Shown: positions 17,871-26,821, numbered from the stretch's first letter. The stretch is DNA of 64,000 nt from Algivirga pacifica (GCF_039543525.1 NZ_BAABJX010000020.1:271284-335283), one strand, 5' to 3'. Notes: generated from the letters alone by a model not told the origin. Translations and numbers: made by a program.

Positions 17871-18506
17871 ATGACAAACGAATTATTCAACTTTGGCTTA
17901 TTGGGGTTTACCTCATTTTTCACATTGATCAATCCTCTGGGAACCATGCCTATTTTTTTGACCATGACCTCAGAACTGGATGCCGAGCATAAAAACAAGA
18001 CTATACGGAAGGCCACTGTCGTCTCGGCCTTTACCATTATAGCCTTTGCCTTTTCCGGGCAGCTGCTCTTTAACTTCTTTGGCATCTCTGTCAATAGTTT
18101 CCGCATTGTCGGAGGAGTTGTTTTCTTTATTATGGGGATGGACATGCTACAGGCACGTCTGAATAAAGTAAAAGTGAAAAGCTCCGAGGTCAAAGCCTAC
18201 GTGGATGATATTTCCATCACTCCACTGGCTATTCCTATGATCTGTGGACCGGGAGCCATCACCAATGGCATTATCCTAATGGAACAAGCTGACAGCATTG
18301 CCGAAAAGGGCGTATTAGTATTATCGATTCTCTTAGTGATGCTGCTCACCTTCATCATTCTTCACAGCTCGTCCAGACTCGTGAAATTCATGGGGGAAAC
18401 TGGCAATAACGTCATGATGCGATTAATGGGATTAATTGTAATGGTCATTGCGGTGGAATTTTTTATTGGTGGGTTAAAGCCAATTATCGCCAATCTCCTA
18501 CAGTAG
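17871..18506 (+). CDS. MarC-family integral membrane protein
   Basis: A 211-residue protein with six predicted TM segments and family hallmarks: FFTLINPLGTMPIFL near the N-terminus, and ITPLAIPMICGPGAITNGI at the start of the second half. MarC/UPF0056 proteins are inner-membrane proteins; the name reflects proximity to mar genes and does not prove antibiotic resistance. The true substrate is unsettled, with amino-acid or small-metabolite export proposed. Its TAG stop touches the first base of a modular palindromic repeat. A MarR regulator gene follows 274 bases later on the same strand. Confidence 0.9.
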   Translation: MTNELFNFGLLGFTSFFTLINPLGTMPIFLTMTSELDAEHKNKTIRKATVVSAFTIIAFAFSGQLLFNFFGISVNSFRIVGGVVFFIMGMDMLQARLNKVKVKSSEVKAYVDDISITPLAIPMICGPGAITNGIILMEQADSIAEKGVLVLSILLVMLLTFIILHSSSRLVKFMGETGNNVMMRLMGLIVMVIAVEFFIGGLKPIIANLLQ

Positions 18507-18689
18507 TTGAGGCGGCTTACGCCGCTGGTTGAGTAGCACTACGTGCTGTTGAGTTTCACCTTCGGTGAGTTGAGCCTTTGTTTATGATGTTCCATGAAGC
18601 GAAGTATAATGAGATAAAATCTCAACGGAGCGAAGCTCCTCTCAACAGCACGTAGTGCTACTCAACCAGCGGCGCAAGCTGCCTCAACA
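18505..18689. repeat. Modular GTTGAG palindrome with swapped third module (copy D)
   Basis: The left arm lists three hairpin modules separated by GTTGAG: GGCGGCTTACGCCGC, AGCACTACGTGCT and TTCACCTTCGGTGA. The right arm, read inward as complement, repeats the first (one or two changes) and second exactly, but its third is GGAGCTTCGCTCC. The centre (about 18575-18618) is unpaired. Confidence 0.88.
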
Positions 18690-18780
18690 AAATAGTTTCA
18701 TGACGAAATACTCCCTCCTTACTTTATAAAAATAAGTATATTGCACACCCGATCTGATTCAACGAATAATTACATTGACC

Positions 18781-19260
18781 ATGGAATATACAGACATCCT
18801 TATTGATATACGCAAGATTGTGCGTTCCATCAACCTGGAAAGCAAGCGCATAGAAAAAGAATACGGCATTAGCATTCCACAGCTATTATGCCTGAGTTAC
18901 CTAAAAGAAAAGGAGGAATTCAAAGCTTCTCACAGCGAGCTCAAAGTATTTTTACAACTGAATGCCAGTACGATCTCTGGCCTTATCCGTCGACTGGAGA
19001 AAAAGGGCCTAATCGCCAGACTTCCAAAAATCGGGGACAAACGTGTATCCTATATTGTCATTACCGCTCATGGCGTAGACCTACTCAATAAAATTCCTCC
19101 ATTGATGCACGATCGATTAACTCAAAAACTTCAAAAGCTATCTGATAACGAATTGGAAAACCTACAGCAATCCCTAAAGCAGATTGTGTCTATCATGGAC
19201 ATTGAAGATATTGATGCTGCTCCTATGATTACGTCTGGAGAACCTGATGGCGAAGTGTGA
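18781..19260 (+). CDS. MarR-family transcriptional regulator
   Basis: A 159-residue winged-helix regulator of usual MarR length. The helix-turn-helix and wing are visible: HSELKVFLQLNASTISGLIRRLEKKGLIARLPKIGDKRVSYIVIT region, with the RLEKKGL recognition-helix end and D-KR wing tip typical of the family. Flanking N- and C-terminal helices form the dimer interface. The ATG at 18781 is preferred to an in-frame TTG two codons upstream. The ligand is unknown; it may act on its own promoter, marC, or the downstream symporter gene. Confidence 0.9.
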   Translation: MEYTDILIDIRKIVRSINLESKRIEKEYGISIPQLLCLSYLKEKEEFKASHSELKVFLQLNASTISGLIRRLEKKGLIARLPKIGDKRVSYIVITAHGVDLLNKIPPLMHDRLTQKLQKLSDNELENLQQSLKQIVSIMDIEDIDAAPMITSGEPDGEV

Positions 19261-19262
19261 GA

Positions 19263-19352
19263 ATTTTCAATGATTAATGATTAATTTTCAATAGAAGGGA
19301 GGAAAAAGGACCTCTTCCTCATGTATCGGGGCGACCATAAGGGACGCCCTTA
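19263..19352. repeat. Heptad array and GGGCGACC-type hairpin
   Basis: 19264-19295 reads in 7-nt words (TTTTCAA, TGATTAA, TGATTAA, TTTTCAA). 19328-19350 is a hairpin of the GGGGCGACC...GGACGCCC class. Downstream (19353-19505) I see only AT-rich DNA up to the symporter promoter. Confidence 0.65.
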
Positions 19353-19505
19353 TCTCTGTTTGAAAATATTTTCACAACAAACATTCCCTTCCTTACAGAC
19401 ACCCCATACCTTTATAATATTTTTTAAAATATTTACACCCCCATAAAAAACAACTGTTTATCAGTAGATTACAATACAAACACATCACTACACACTCTCT
19501 TCCCT

Positions 19506-19537
19506 TTTGTATCTTAAAACATTAACCCTTAAATTTG
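19506..19537 (+). promoter_or_regulatory. Bacteroidota promoter for the SSS symporter
   Basis: TTTG (19506-19509), 20-nt spacer, TAAATTTG (19530-19537), a full match to the -33/-7 consensus. Transcription should begin near 19542, leaving a leader of roughly 47 nt. Confidence 0.8.
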
Positions 19538-19588
19538 TTCGTATAGAAACTATTTTACAACAAACGAATCACAAAACTTACATACTCT

Positions 19589-21031
19589 ATGCACTGGCTT
19601 GATCTATCGATCTTCCTAACTTATATGGTCGCCATGTTAGGCGTCGGCTTATACTTTTTTTATCAGAATAAGACTACTGAAGACTATTATGTAGGGGGGA
19701 GAAAGATAGGAAGTTGGCACATAGGACTTTCTGTGGTCGCCACGGACGTAGGTGGTGGTTTTTCTATCGGACTAGGAGGACTAGGATTTGCCTTGGGTAT
19801 TTCAGGGTCGTGGATGCTTTTCACAGGACTAATAGGAGCATGGCTAGCCGCTGTATTTCTAATCCCCTCCGTCAATAAACTTTCTAAAGAAATTAATTTA
19901 CTGACCTTACCGCAGCTTTTTGGTTATTTGTTTAATGGCCGGGTCGCCTTGATGACCGGCATCCTGTCTGCTATCGGATATGTTGGTTTCACAAGTTCCC
20001 AGATTTTAGCAGGAGCCAAATTAGCTACAGCGACCTTCCCAACCCTGGAGCTTCCTACAGCCCTATGGGTCATGGGAGGTGTTGCCGTGATCTATACTGT
20101 ATTTGGAGGGCTTAAAGCCGTGATCTATACCGATACGGTCCAATGGATTATTCTTATGGGAGGCCTGCTATTTGTAGCGCTTCCTTTAGGGTATTATGAA
20201 GTTGGAGGATGGGAAGGATTACAAAATACACTACCAAAAAGTTACTTTGACTTTCAAAACATCACATGGCAAACTTTTGTTAATTGGGGAATTACCATTA
20301 TCCCAATTTGGTTTGTGGGCATGACCCTGTACCAGCGTATTTTTGCCGCCAAAAATGAGCAGGAAGCGCAGAAAGCATGGTTTATTGCCGGGCTTCTGGA
20401 ATGGCCACTGATGGCAATCATGGGAGTTTCCCTGGGGATTATTGCCAGAGCAGCTGTAGAACAAGGTCTTCTAGCAGGTATCACTGCCGCTGGCACGGAT
20501 GCAGAGATGGGGGTTCCTCTTTTACTGCGCTATACACTTCCTTACGGACTAATGGGCGTTGTATTAGCCGCCTATTTCTCTGCCATCATGTCTACTGCTG
20601 ATAGCTGCCTAATGGCCGCTTCCAGTAATATCATGACTGACTTGATGAAGCCCTTTATAAAACTTACAGAAAGACAGGAAATGCGTTGGTCCCAGGTACT
20701 GACCTTTATTGTAGGGTTAGGCGCTATCGCCATCAGCAACTATATGACACAAGTATTAGACTTAATGCTTATGTCTTACTCGGTAATGGTTTCAGGCTTA
20801 ACGATACCTTTATTGGCTGGCATGTTTATGCGTAAAGTATCCTCCAGGGGAGCACTTTGGGCCATCATTATGGGAGGAGGAACAACCATTACATTACTGG
20901 CTACCTCTATGGAACTACCTTTGGGACTTGACGCCAATGTCTTTGGTTTGAGTGCCTCTGCCATTACTTATTTTGTGATTGGCATTTTCCATAGCGACAA
21001 GCAAGAAGTGTTTGAGAAAGTAAGTCTTTAA
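19589..21031 (+). CDS. Sodium/solute symporter (SSS family)
   Basis: A 480-residue symporter with about 13 TM helices. The N-terminal LGVGLYFFYQNKTTEDYYVGGRK region and ATDVGGGFSIGLGG in TM2 are typical of the SSS family, as is YFSAIMSTADSCLMAAS, where the Ser/Asp residues correspond to the second Na+ site. Likely substrates are amino acids, osmolytes or carboxylates; the sequence does not settle which. The downstream racemase-like and BCCT genes suggest an amino acid or betaine theme. It has its own consensus promoter. Confidence 0.88.
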   Translation: MHWLDLSIFLTYMVAMLGVGLYFFYQNKTTEDYYVGGRKIGSWHIGLSVVATDVGGGFSIGLGGLGFALGISGSWMLFTGLIGAWLAAVFLIPSVNKLSKEINLLTLPQLFGYLFNGRVALMTGILSAIGYVGFTSSQILAGAKLATATFPTLELPTALWVMGGVAVIYTVFGGLKAVIYTDTVQWIILMGGLLFVALPLGYYEVGGWEGLQNTLPKSYFDFQNITWQTFVNWGITIIPIWFVGMTLYQRIFAAKNEQEAQKAWFIAGLLEWPLMAIMGVSLGIIARAAVEQGLLAGITAAGTDAEMGVPLLLRYTLPYGLMGVVLAAYFSAIMSTADSCLMAASSNIMTDLMKPFIKLTERQEMRWSQVLTFIVGLGAIAISNYMTQVLDLMLMSYSVMVSGLTIPLLAGMFMRKVSSRGALWAIIMGGGTTITLLATSMELPLGLDANVFGLSASAITYFVIGIFHSDKQEVFEKVSL

Positions 21032-21051
21032 TTACTATGGTTTTTATATCA

Positions 21052-21275
21052 ATTAAGATTGAATAAATAACCATCATACTGCTAAACAACTTTGTTGAAT
21101 CGTTGAATTTCACCTTCGGTGAGTTGAATTGGACTTCGTCCGTTGATTTGAGTTGAACTGTTGATTGATATTCATACAACAGTTCAACTCGAATCAACGA
21201 TTCAACGAGCGAAGCTTAATTCAACGATTCAACAATGCTAGTTGGTAGCATGGTGCGTAAATATCCAACCTTAAT
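21052..21275. repeat. Modular palindrome with ATTAAG ends (copy E)
   Basis: The outer ends are inverted (ATTAAG at 21052, CTTAAT at 21275). The left end, AAGATTGAATAAATAACC, is nearly the same as the end of copy A (4.75 kb) although the interiors are unrelated. The left arm carries CACCTTCGGTG and GGACTTCGTCC; the right arm carries one AGCTTCGCT module and a second GAATCGTTGA linker. Both arms meet at TTGAACTGTTG. It fills most of the 301-bp gap before the GNAT gene. Confidence 0.87.
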
Positions 21276-21332
21276 AAAGGTAAAAAGACCATTATACAAA
21301 CGTAACTATCAAAATATAATTAACATACAACT

Positions 21333-21773
21333 ATGAGTATCGCCGTAAAAAATACCATCAAGAATGAAACCCTAGGACATAGTACCAAGGAAATCGCCCA
21401 GTTTTTAGAAACCCACCTGGAAGAGTATGGAGATCCTTTAGAAGATATTCTAAAGTGCATGGACTATGCCCTTTCTTCTGAGCCAGGTAAAGGAGGTGCT
21501 ATATACGTCGCCGAAAAAGAGGGTGAAATTGTAGGAGCCTCTATCTTGAATGATACAGGAATGTCTGGTTATATCCCGGGCAATATCCTGGTATATATTG
21601 CTGTAGATGGAGAACACCGAGGAGAGGGTATTGGAAAATCATTGATGAATGATATTCTAAAACATACGAAAGGGGACATTGCCCTTCACGTAGAAAAGGA
21701 CAATCCGGCACAAAAGCTGTATGAAAAAGTGGGATTTGAGAAAAAATATGTTGAAATGCGCTTGGCACGCTAG
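21333..21773 (+). CDS. GNAT-family N-acetyltransferase
   Basis: A 146-residue single-domain acetyltransferase. The acetyl-CoA-binding motif A is VDGEHRGEGIGKSLMND (R/Q-x-x-G-x-G/A type), and motif B is the ALHVEKDNPAQKLYEKVGFEKK segment ending just before the C-terminus. The acceptor is unknown; members with this build acetylate amines or N-termini. The racemase-like gene begins 115 bases downstream, so an amino acid acceptor is conceivable but unsupported. Confidence 0.85.
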   Translation: MSIAVKNTIKNETLGHSTKEIAQFLETHLEEYGDPLEDILKCMDYALSSEPGKGGAIYVAEKEGEIVGASILNDTGMSGYIPGNILVYIAVDGEHRGEGIGKSLMNDILKHTKGDIALHVEKDNPAQKLYEKVGFEKKYVEMRLAR

Positions 21774-21888
21774 CGTCTTGCACAAAGATTATCTTTATAA
21801 TACCTAGTCAAGAGTAAAACGGGAAGAGATGGTGTACACCCCATCTTTCTTCCTTTTTTACTTATCGTTTCATTATTCCCCACACACC

Positions 21889-22968
21889 ATGGCCTTTATA
21901 GAGCTTTACAAAAAAAAATTACAACACAACTATCAGCACCTGGAGCAACTGTTTGATCGCTACCATATCGAATGGTCTATTGTCACCAAATTGCTTTGTG
22001 GACATGAGGACTACCTCAAGGAGGTAATCAACCTTGGTATCAGACAAGTTTGTGACTCTCGTATCAGTAACCTGGAAATGGTTAAAACCCTGCAACCCGA
22101 AATTGAAACCATTTACATCAAACCCCCTTCCCAAAGTACCTTACCCGATATCGTTAAGTTCGCTGACATCAGTTTCAATACAGAGTTTGAGACCATCAAA
22201 GGCCTCTCCGAGGAAGCTCAGCGTCAAAACAAAAAACATAAGATCATCATTATGGTGGAGCTAGGGGATCTGCGAGAAGGAATCATGGGAGAGAATCTCA
22301 TTGATTTCTATGAAAGTATCTTCAAGCTTCCCAACATCGATGTCATAGGCCTTGGCGCCAACCTCAACTGCCTGTACGGCATTATGCCTTCAGAGGACAA
22401 GTTGATACAGCTGAACTTATACAAGCAGCTTATAGAGGCTAAGTTCAACCGTTCCTTGCCAATTATCAGCGGAGGAACATCTGTGGTCATCCCTTTGTTA
22501 GAAAGGAAACAGGTTCCCAAGGGAATCAATCACTTCCGTGTGGGAGAAATGCTTTACTTCGGTAATGATTTATTTACAGGAGATACTGTACCAGGCATGC
22601 ATGACGATGTGTTCCGCTTGAAAGCTCAAATCATTGAGATCACAGAAAAGCCAAAAGTCCCTAGCGGTGTGATGGAAGCCACCCCTTCAGGCGTTCAATA
22701 TGAGATCGATGAAGAGGATTATGGCAAAACCATGCGTAGAGCCATTGTGGATATAGGCCTGTTAGACGTCGCCCAAGAGGACTTCCTGATCCCTGAGGAC
22801 GAACGAATAACAATTTGTGGAGCAAGTTCAGACATGCTCGTTCTCGATTTAGAAGAGACCGATCAAAAGTATCAGGTGGGAGAGTTCATCTCCTTTAGAA
22901 TGAAATATATGGGAGCACTTAGAGCATTTAACTCCGAATATGTAGAAAAGAAAATTATTGACGCTTAA
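21889..22968 (+). CDS. Alanine/ornithine racemase-family PLP enzyme
   Basis: A 359-residue fold-type III PLP enzyme. The N-terminal strand places the PLP lysine in VTKLLCGHEDYLKE, followed by DSRISNLEMVK, and the motif VELGDLREGIMGENL is typical of the alanine/ornithine racemase family (Orr/YhfX-like). SGGTSVV and HFRVGEMLYFG in the C-terminal half fit phosphate and substrate binding. The ATG at 21889 starts directly at the conserved MAFIELYKKKL; an upstream ATG adds a non-conserved hydrophobic leader. It probably racemises ornithine or a similar basic amino acid. A terminator and the BCCT gene follow. Confidence 0.82.
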   Translation: MAFIELYKKKLQHNYQHLEQLFDRYHIEWSIVTKLLCGHEDYLKEVINLGIRQVCDSRISNLEMVKTLQPEIETIYIKPPSQSTLPDIVKFADISFNTEFETIKGLSEEAQRQNKKHKIIIMVELGDLREGIMGENLIDFYESIFKLPNIDVIGLGANLNCLYGIMPSEDKLIQLNLYKQLIEAKFNRSLPIISGGTSVVIPLLERKQVPKGINHFRVGEMLYFGNDLFTGDTVPGMHDDVFRLKAQIIEITEKPKVPSGVMEATPSGVQYEIDEEDYGKTMRRAIVDIGLLDVAQEDFLIPEDERITICGASSDMLVLDLEETDQKYQVGEFISFRMKYMGALRAFNSEYVEKKIIDA

Positions 22969-22978
22969 GCTCCTACTG

Positions 22979-23022
22979 GCCTTCTTACACTTCCAGAACA
23001 ACTTGTGTAAGAAGGCTTTTTT
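22979..23022 (+). terminator. Rho-independent terminator after the racemase
   Basis: A 12-bp perfect stem (GCCTTCTTACAC and its complement) with a 14-nt loop and T6 tail, 11 bases past the stop codon and 22 bases before the BCCT start. Confidence 0.9.
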
Positions 23023-23043
23023 GTAACCCAAAACTCGCATACT

Positions 23044-24636
23044 ATGGAAAAAGTAAGAAGTGACCAGAAAACCTTTCTGGGACTAAAGGTCAACGGTCCT
23101 GTGGCCGGCTCCGCCTTCTTCATTGTGGCATTACTGGTCATTGTCACCTTGGTGGTTGGAGATCCGATGGAAGAATGGTTTCAGAAAACACAAAAGACCG
23201 TTTCCCAAGCCGTAGGCTGGCTTTTCATACTGGTCATTAACCTCTTACTGGTCTTTGCCTTCTACCTGGGATTCAGCAAATACGGAAATATTCGCCTGGG
23301 AGGCCCCGATGCTAAACCAGAGTTTACCCGGGCAGGATGGTTTGCTATGCTCTTTTCCGCAGGGATGGGGATTGGACTATTATTTTGGAGTGTCGCAGAA
23401 CCTATCTCCCACTTCAATGCCAACCCTTTTATGAATGAGGCTACCCCTGACTGGGAAGCTGCCAAAATTTCTATGGGAATCACCTTCCTCCATTGGGGTA
23501 TACATGCCTGGGCACTGTATGCCGTCATTGGCGTTGCCTTGGCCTTCTTCACCTTCAATCTCAAGCTTCCTCTAACTATACGCTCCGCTTTCTATCCGCT
23601 TTTGGGGACCAAGGTATATGGCTTATGGGGAGATATTATTGATATCATTGCTGTAGTGGCTACCATTTTTGGATTGGCGGCTTCCTTAGGATTTGGGGTA
23701 CAGCAGGTCAACGCTGGGCTAACCTATCTATTGGAAGTACCTGAAAGTATCCCTATACAGTTAATTCTTATTGGATTGATTACTGGACTAGCGATTATGT
23801 CCCTGGTGTTGGGGCTCGACAGTGGGATACGCATGCTTAGTGAATGGAATGTGCGTATCGCTTTCTTTTTGCTTATCGCATTGCTGGTCATTGGCCCTAC
23901 GATATTCCTATTAAAAAGCTTCGTACAGAATATAGGGTATTACTTCTATCGCTACTTCGAGCTAAGTTTCTGGACCAATAGTTATCACGGAGTAAAAGAC
24001 CCTATCCAATGGCAAAACAAATGGACCATTTTCTATTGGGCCTGGTGGATTTCATGGTCACCATTTGTGGGGATTTTCATTGCTCGTATATCCAAAGGAA
24101 GAACGGTCAGAGAATTTATCTTTGGTGTATTGGTAATCCCTTCTCTCGTAACATTTCTATGGTTGAGTGTCTTTGGAGGAAGTGCCCTATACCAGGAACT
24201 TACCGACAACCATGCAATTACCGCAGCCGTCAATAAAAATGTCGCTACAGCTATCTATTACCTTCTCGAGCAATACCCACTCACCATCGTGACCTCCACG
24301 CTAGCTTTATTATTAGTGATCAGTTTCTTTGTGACCTCTTCCGACTCCGGCTCCTTTGTGGTAGACGTACTCACTTCAGGAGGACGACATGATTCTCCTA
24401 CTTTCCAGAAAGTCTTCTGGGCTGGTGCAGAGGGAGCAGTAGCAGGAGTCTTACTGATTGGAGGAGGGCTAACCGCTCTTCAAACAGCTTCTGTACTTAC
24501 CGGATTACCTTTTGCCTTCTTAATTGTCATTATGTGTTATAGCTTAATCAAAGCCATGAATGGCTACTTAAAACGAGCTGAAAAAGCTAAACAGATACAA
24601 GAAAGGAAAAAGCGAGAAAAAGACGATAATAGGTGA
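23044..24636 (+). CDS. BCCT-family betaine/carnitine/choline transporter
   Basis: A 530-residue, 12-TM transporter. Family features include the TM region FSAGMGIGLLFWSVAEPISHF, the glycine-rich LAASLGFGVQQVNAGL, and the hallmark tryptophan-rich TM8 WTIFYWAWWISWSPFVGIFIARIS followed by KGRTVREF. SSDSGSFVVDVLTSGG is also conserved. It likely takes up a quaternary ammonium osmolyte such as glycine betaine, driven by Na+ or H+. The charged C-terminal tail (KAKQIQERKKREKDDNR) resembles osmosensory tails in this family. It begins just after the racemase terminator, so readthrough or a promoter in the terminator region would be needed. Confidence 0.93.
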   Translation: MEKVRSDQKTFLGLKVNGPVAGSAFFIVALLVIVTLVVGDPMEEWFQKTQKTVSQAVGWLFILVINLLLVFAFYLGFSKYGNIRLGGPDAKPEFTRAGWFAMLFSAGMGIGLLFWSVAEPISHFNANPFMNEATPDWEAAKISMGITFLHWGIHAWALYAVIGVALAFFTFNLKLPLTIRSAFYPLLGTKVYGLWGDIIDIIAVVATIFGLAASLGFGVQQVNAGLTYLLEVPESIPIQLILIGLITGLAIMSLVLGLDSGIRMLSEWNVRIAFFLLIALLVIGPTIFLLKSFVQNIGYYFYRYFELSFWTNSYHGVKDPIQWQNKWTIFYWAWWISWSPFVGIFIARISKGRTVREFIFGVLVIPSLVTFLWLSVFGGSALYQELTDNHAITAAVNKNVATAIYYLLEQYPLTIVTSTLALLLVISFFVTSSDSGSFVVDVLTSGGRHDSPTFQKVFWAGAEGAVAGVLLIGGGLTALQTASVLTGLPFAFLIVIMCYSLIKAMNGYLKRAEKAKQIQERKKREKDDNR

Positions 24637-24732
24637 CGCTTCTTCTTACTCAAAACAGAAGATGTAATTCAGCAGTGAAATCATTTTATAAATGGATGAA
24701 GGATAAAGGAAGAAAATCTATGAATGCGAGAT

Positions 24733-25011
24733 TTATCCTTTATCCTTATCTATTTCCACATTTTGCTTAAAGGTTTCTGTAACCTCTTCTAACATTTTTT
24801 TCAGTTGAATCGACGAATAGTTAGTTCCCACACGTTCACTGGTTGCTAGGCTTGCTCTGATTTCATTAATTTTTTTAATCATAGCTTCCGCTTTCTCCTC
24901 TTCTTCTCTCTTAAGAATCAGAGAACTCAACTCCTTACTCAAAAAGGAAAACTCTTTAATTGCGCGTTCTTTAGCACTTAAGTCTTTATACTTTTCACTC
25001 ATATTTTTCAT
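24733..25011 (-). CDS. Small coiled-coil protein of unknown function
   Basis: About 92 residues, very rich in Lys and Glu with heptad-like helices (AKERAIKEFSFLSKELSSLI) and no signal or TM segment. Four possible starts exist (GTG 25026, ATG 25023, 25011, 25002); 25011 is a compromise. I do not recognise the family. The protein-like composition, third-position bias and isolated position make it a credible small gene rather than noise. Confidence 0.5.
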   Translation of the reverse strand: MKNMSEKYKDLSAKERAIKEFSFLSKELSSLILKREEEEKAEAMIKKINEIRASLATSERVGTNYSSIQLKKMLEEVTETFKQNVEIDKDKG

Positions 25012-25249
25012 AAAAAGAATCATCACTAATGATCACTCTTCTAGGGTTTTTGGTTAATTAATAAGGAAAGAATCTGTTAATAAGAAGTCATCATATACAC
25101 TACCCTATAGATAAAATCAACTACTATAGCGTGGCGTATATCACAACTAAATCGTTAATAAATGTAAATTATTGCAAGGTATAAAACAACGTGCAGGAAA
25201 TAAAAAAACACCTAACACATTATTACCTAACCGAAATTAATATACATAT

Positions 25250-25282
25250 AAAAAGGGTAAGGAAAAATTCATTTCCTTACCC
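25250..25282 (-). terminator. Terminator after the DUF6515-like gene
   Basis: An 11-bp perfect stem (GGGTAAGGAAA and complement), 6-nt loop, followed on the minus strand by TTTTTA. It lies 27 bases past the stop at 25309. The stretch 25027-25249 is AT-rich without visible features. Confidence 0.8.
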
Positions 25283-25308
25283 CTATCCAAATTAATCCTA
25301 TCCAAAAA

Positions 25309-26160
25309 TTATAAGTACACTCTTCTATAAGCTACGTCTCCCCTCACAACCACTGCTTCATAGTAACGATCGCCTGCTTTATAGTACTGTTGTCCATGTC
25401 TTCTGACCACCCTTGCACCGTGTGGCAACTGGTATGTTAACCTTTCCCTAGGGGCTTCCGTCACCACATAGGCCACATCGCCATCAATGGCAATTGCCTG
25501 GTAGTAAACTCCCTGGTAACGGTAGAATGTATCTCCATACTTGGTAATTACCTTGGCTCCCTCCGGTAACATGGAAACTACTACACCAATAGGAGCATCC
25601 ACTACATAATACCTGTGACGTCCTTTGTATCGGTAAAATGTCCCTGCATAATAATAGTAATCACGACCATTCCAATCGAAGTACTCCGCCTCTTCTGGAA
25701 TATCTATGATTTCTATTCCCATTGGAGGATTGATGACGATATAGTCATTCCCCCTACGCTCACAGTATACGCCATGGTTATAATAGTAACGTCTTCCTTT
25801 CACAAAAACAGCCTTAAAACCAGGAGTTGAAACACTGATTCTGGTTCCTACTGGTCTCCATCCTCTTCCCCACACAGAAGCCCCCGCGTAACGGACAGGT
25901 CTACTCGGACGATGTTGCACCACCACTTTTCTCGTTGGGCGATAAACCTTTACTCTTCTTGGAGAAGGTTTGCTCACGACAACCACCTCACGATCCTTGT
26001 GATATTTCTTTTTAGGTTGTGTGTGTTTCTTATGCTTGTAATGTCCTTTCTTCTTTCCTCTTGAAGAGGGGTGATCATCACGATCATAACGCTGTGCCGA
26101 GGCACTGAAAGTCATTAGTATAGCAACTAAAAAAAGTATAATTTGTCGATATATTTTCAT
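25309..26160 (-). CDS. Exported Tyr/Arg-rich repeat protein (DUF6515-like)
   Basis: A 283-residue protein with signal peptide (LVAILMTFSASAQ), then a very basic His/Lys/Arg-rich stretch (about 22-100), then three tandem units of about 45-50 residues, each with a YYY-GxYYR-type strand and a VVxxPxGxxVxxLPxGA turn. This matches the DUF6515 proteins of Bacteroidota. Role unknown; periplasmic or surface location is implied. The basic linker may contact polyanions such as LPS or DNA, which is speculative. Confidence 0.75.
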   Translation of the reverse strand: MKIYRQIILFLVAILMTFSASAQRYDRDDHPSSRGKKKGHYKHKKHTQPKKKYHKDREVVVVSKPSPRRVKVYRPTRKVVVQHRPSRPVRYAGASVWGRGWRPVGTRISVSTPGFKAVFVKGRRYYYNHGVYCERRGNDYIVINPPMGIEIIDIPEEAEYFDWNGRDYYYYAGTFYRYKGRHRYYVVDAPIGVVVSMLPEGAKVITKYGDTFYRYQGVYYQAIAIDGDVAYVVTEAPRERLTYQLPHGARVVRRHGQQYYKAGDRYYEAVVVRGDVAYRRVYL

Positions 26161-26489
26161 AGCTCATTGATCAGTTTAGTTAAACATCTTAAAACAAAGA
26201 AAAGTCTTTCCGCTCTTAAAAAAACAATAGAGAAGCAAGTAATTTGCATCCATCAGTTGAAGATCAAAAACTTAAAGTAACATTGCATCTACAACTTCAA
26301 AAACGCTCTATCATTTCTTATCCATCTATTACAAGACGAATACTCTCACCAATTTAATGCCAGTTTTTAGCATTTTCTTTCCCTTTATGTATGTATGAGA
26401 CAAGCTATCTAGAAAGGGTGACAAAAATTAGGTTGTTTATTTTTGTTAAAAAGGAACTATAAAGAAAGCTACGAATAATCCTATTTAAA

Positions 26490-26650
26490 ATTTTCAATGA
26501 TTAATTTTCAATTTTCAATAATTGCAACCATTTACTGAACTGGTCCAAGAGTTCAAATTCCGAACGAGGTACGAGTAAGGAATTACTCTTGGACCAAGCG
26601 GTTTACTACATCGGTTAAAATTTACACACACTACTTTTGAACTAGTGGAT
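26490..26650. repeat. Heptad array plus long hairpin in the 661-bp gap
   Basis: 26493-26526 reads as 7-nt words (TTTTCAA, TGATTAA, TTTTCAA, TTTTCAA). A hairpin follows: TGGTCCAAGAGT (26541-26552) pairs with ACTCTTGGACCA (26585-26596), extended by AATTCC/GGAATT. The part 26161-26489 shows nothing I can name. Confidence 0.65.
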
Positions 26651-26652
26651 TG

Positions 26653-26796
26653 ATCACGCTTAATTGCCTATGAGTAAAAAAGCCTACTGAACTACTTCTA
26701 GAGTGGATTAATTTTCAATGATCAATTTTCAATTTTTAATTAAAATGAATCACCCAAAAAAGCTGTTGAACTGGGTCTAGCGTGTATTAATTATTG
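26653..26796. repeat. 144-bp dispersed repeat, copy 1
   Basis: Aligns nearly without gaps to 63797-63939. Shared landmarks in order: TTAATTG-CTATGAGTAAAAA, ACTTCTAGAGTGG or equivalent, TTTTCAATGATCAATTTTCA, TTAATTAAAATGAAT, GTGTATTAATTATTG. The middle has a 7-nt period (TTTCAAT, GATCAAT, TTTCAAT, TTTTAAT). The two ACTGAACTA...TCTAG words at both sides are themselves imperfect repeats. Non-coding. Confidence 0.88.
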
Positions 26797-26821
26797 AAAA
26801 TTAATCATTGAAAATTGACAA

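Noticed and set aside
26541..26596. Hairpin TGGTCCAAGAGT/ACTCTTGGACCA as a terminator
   Set aside because: It has a long loop and no T tail, and no gene ends nearby; listed only as part of the repeat region.
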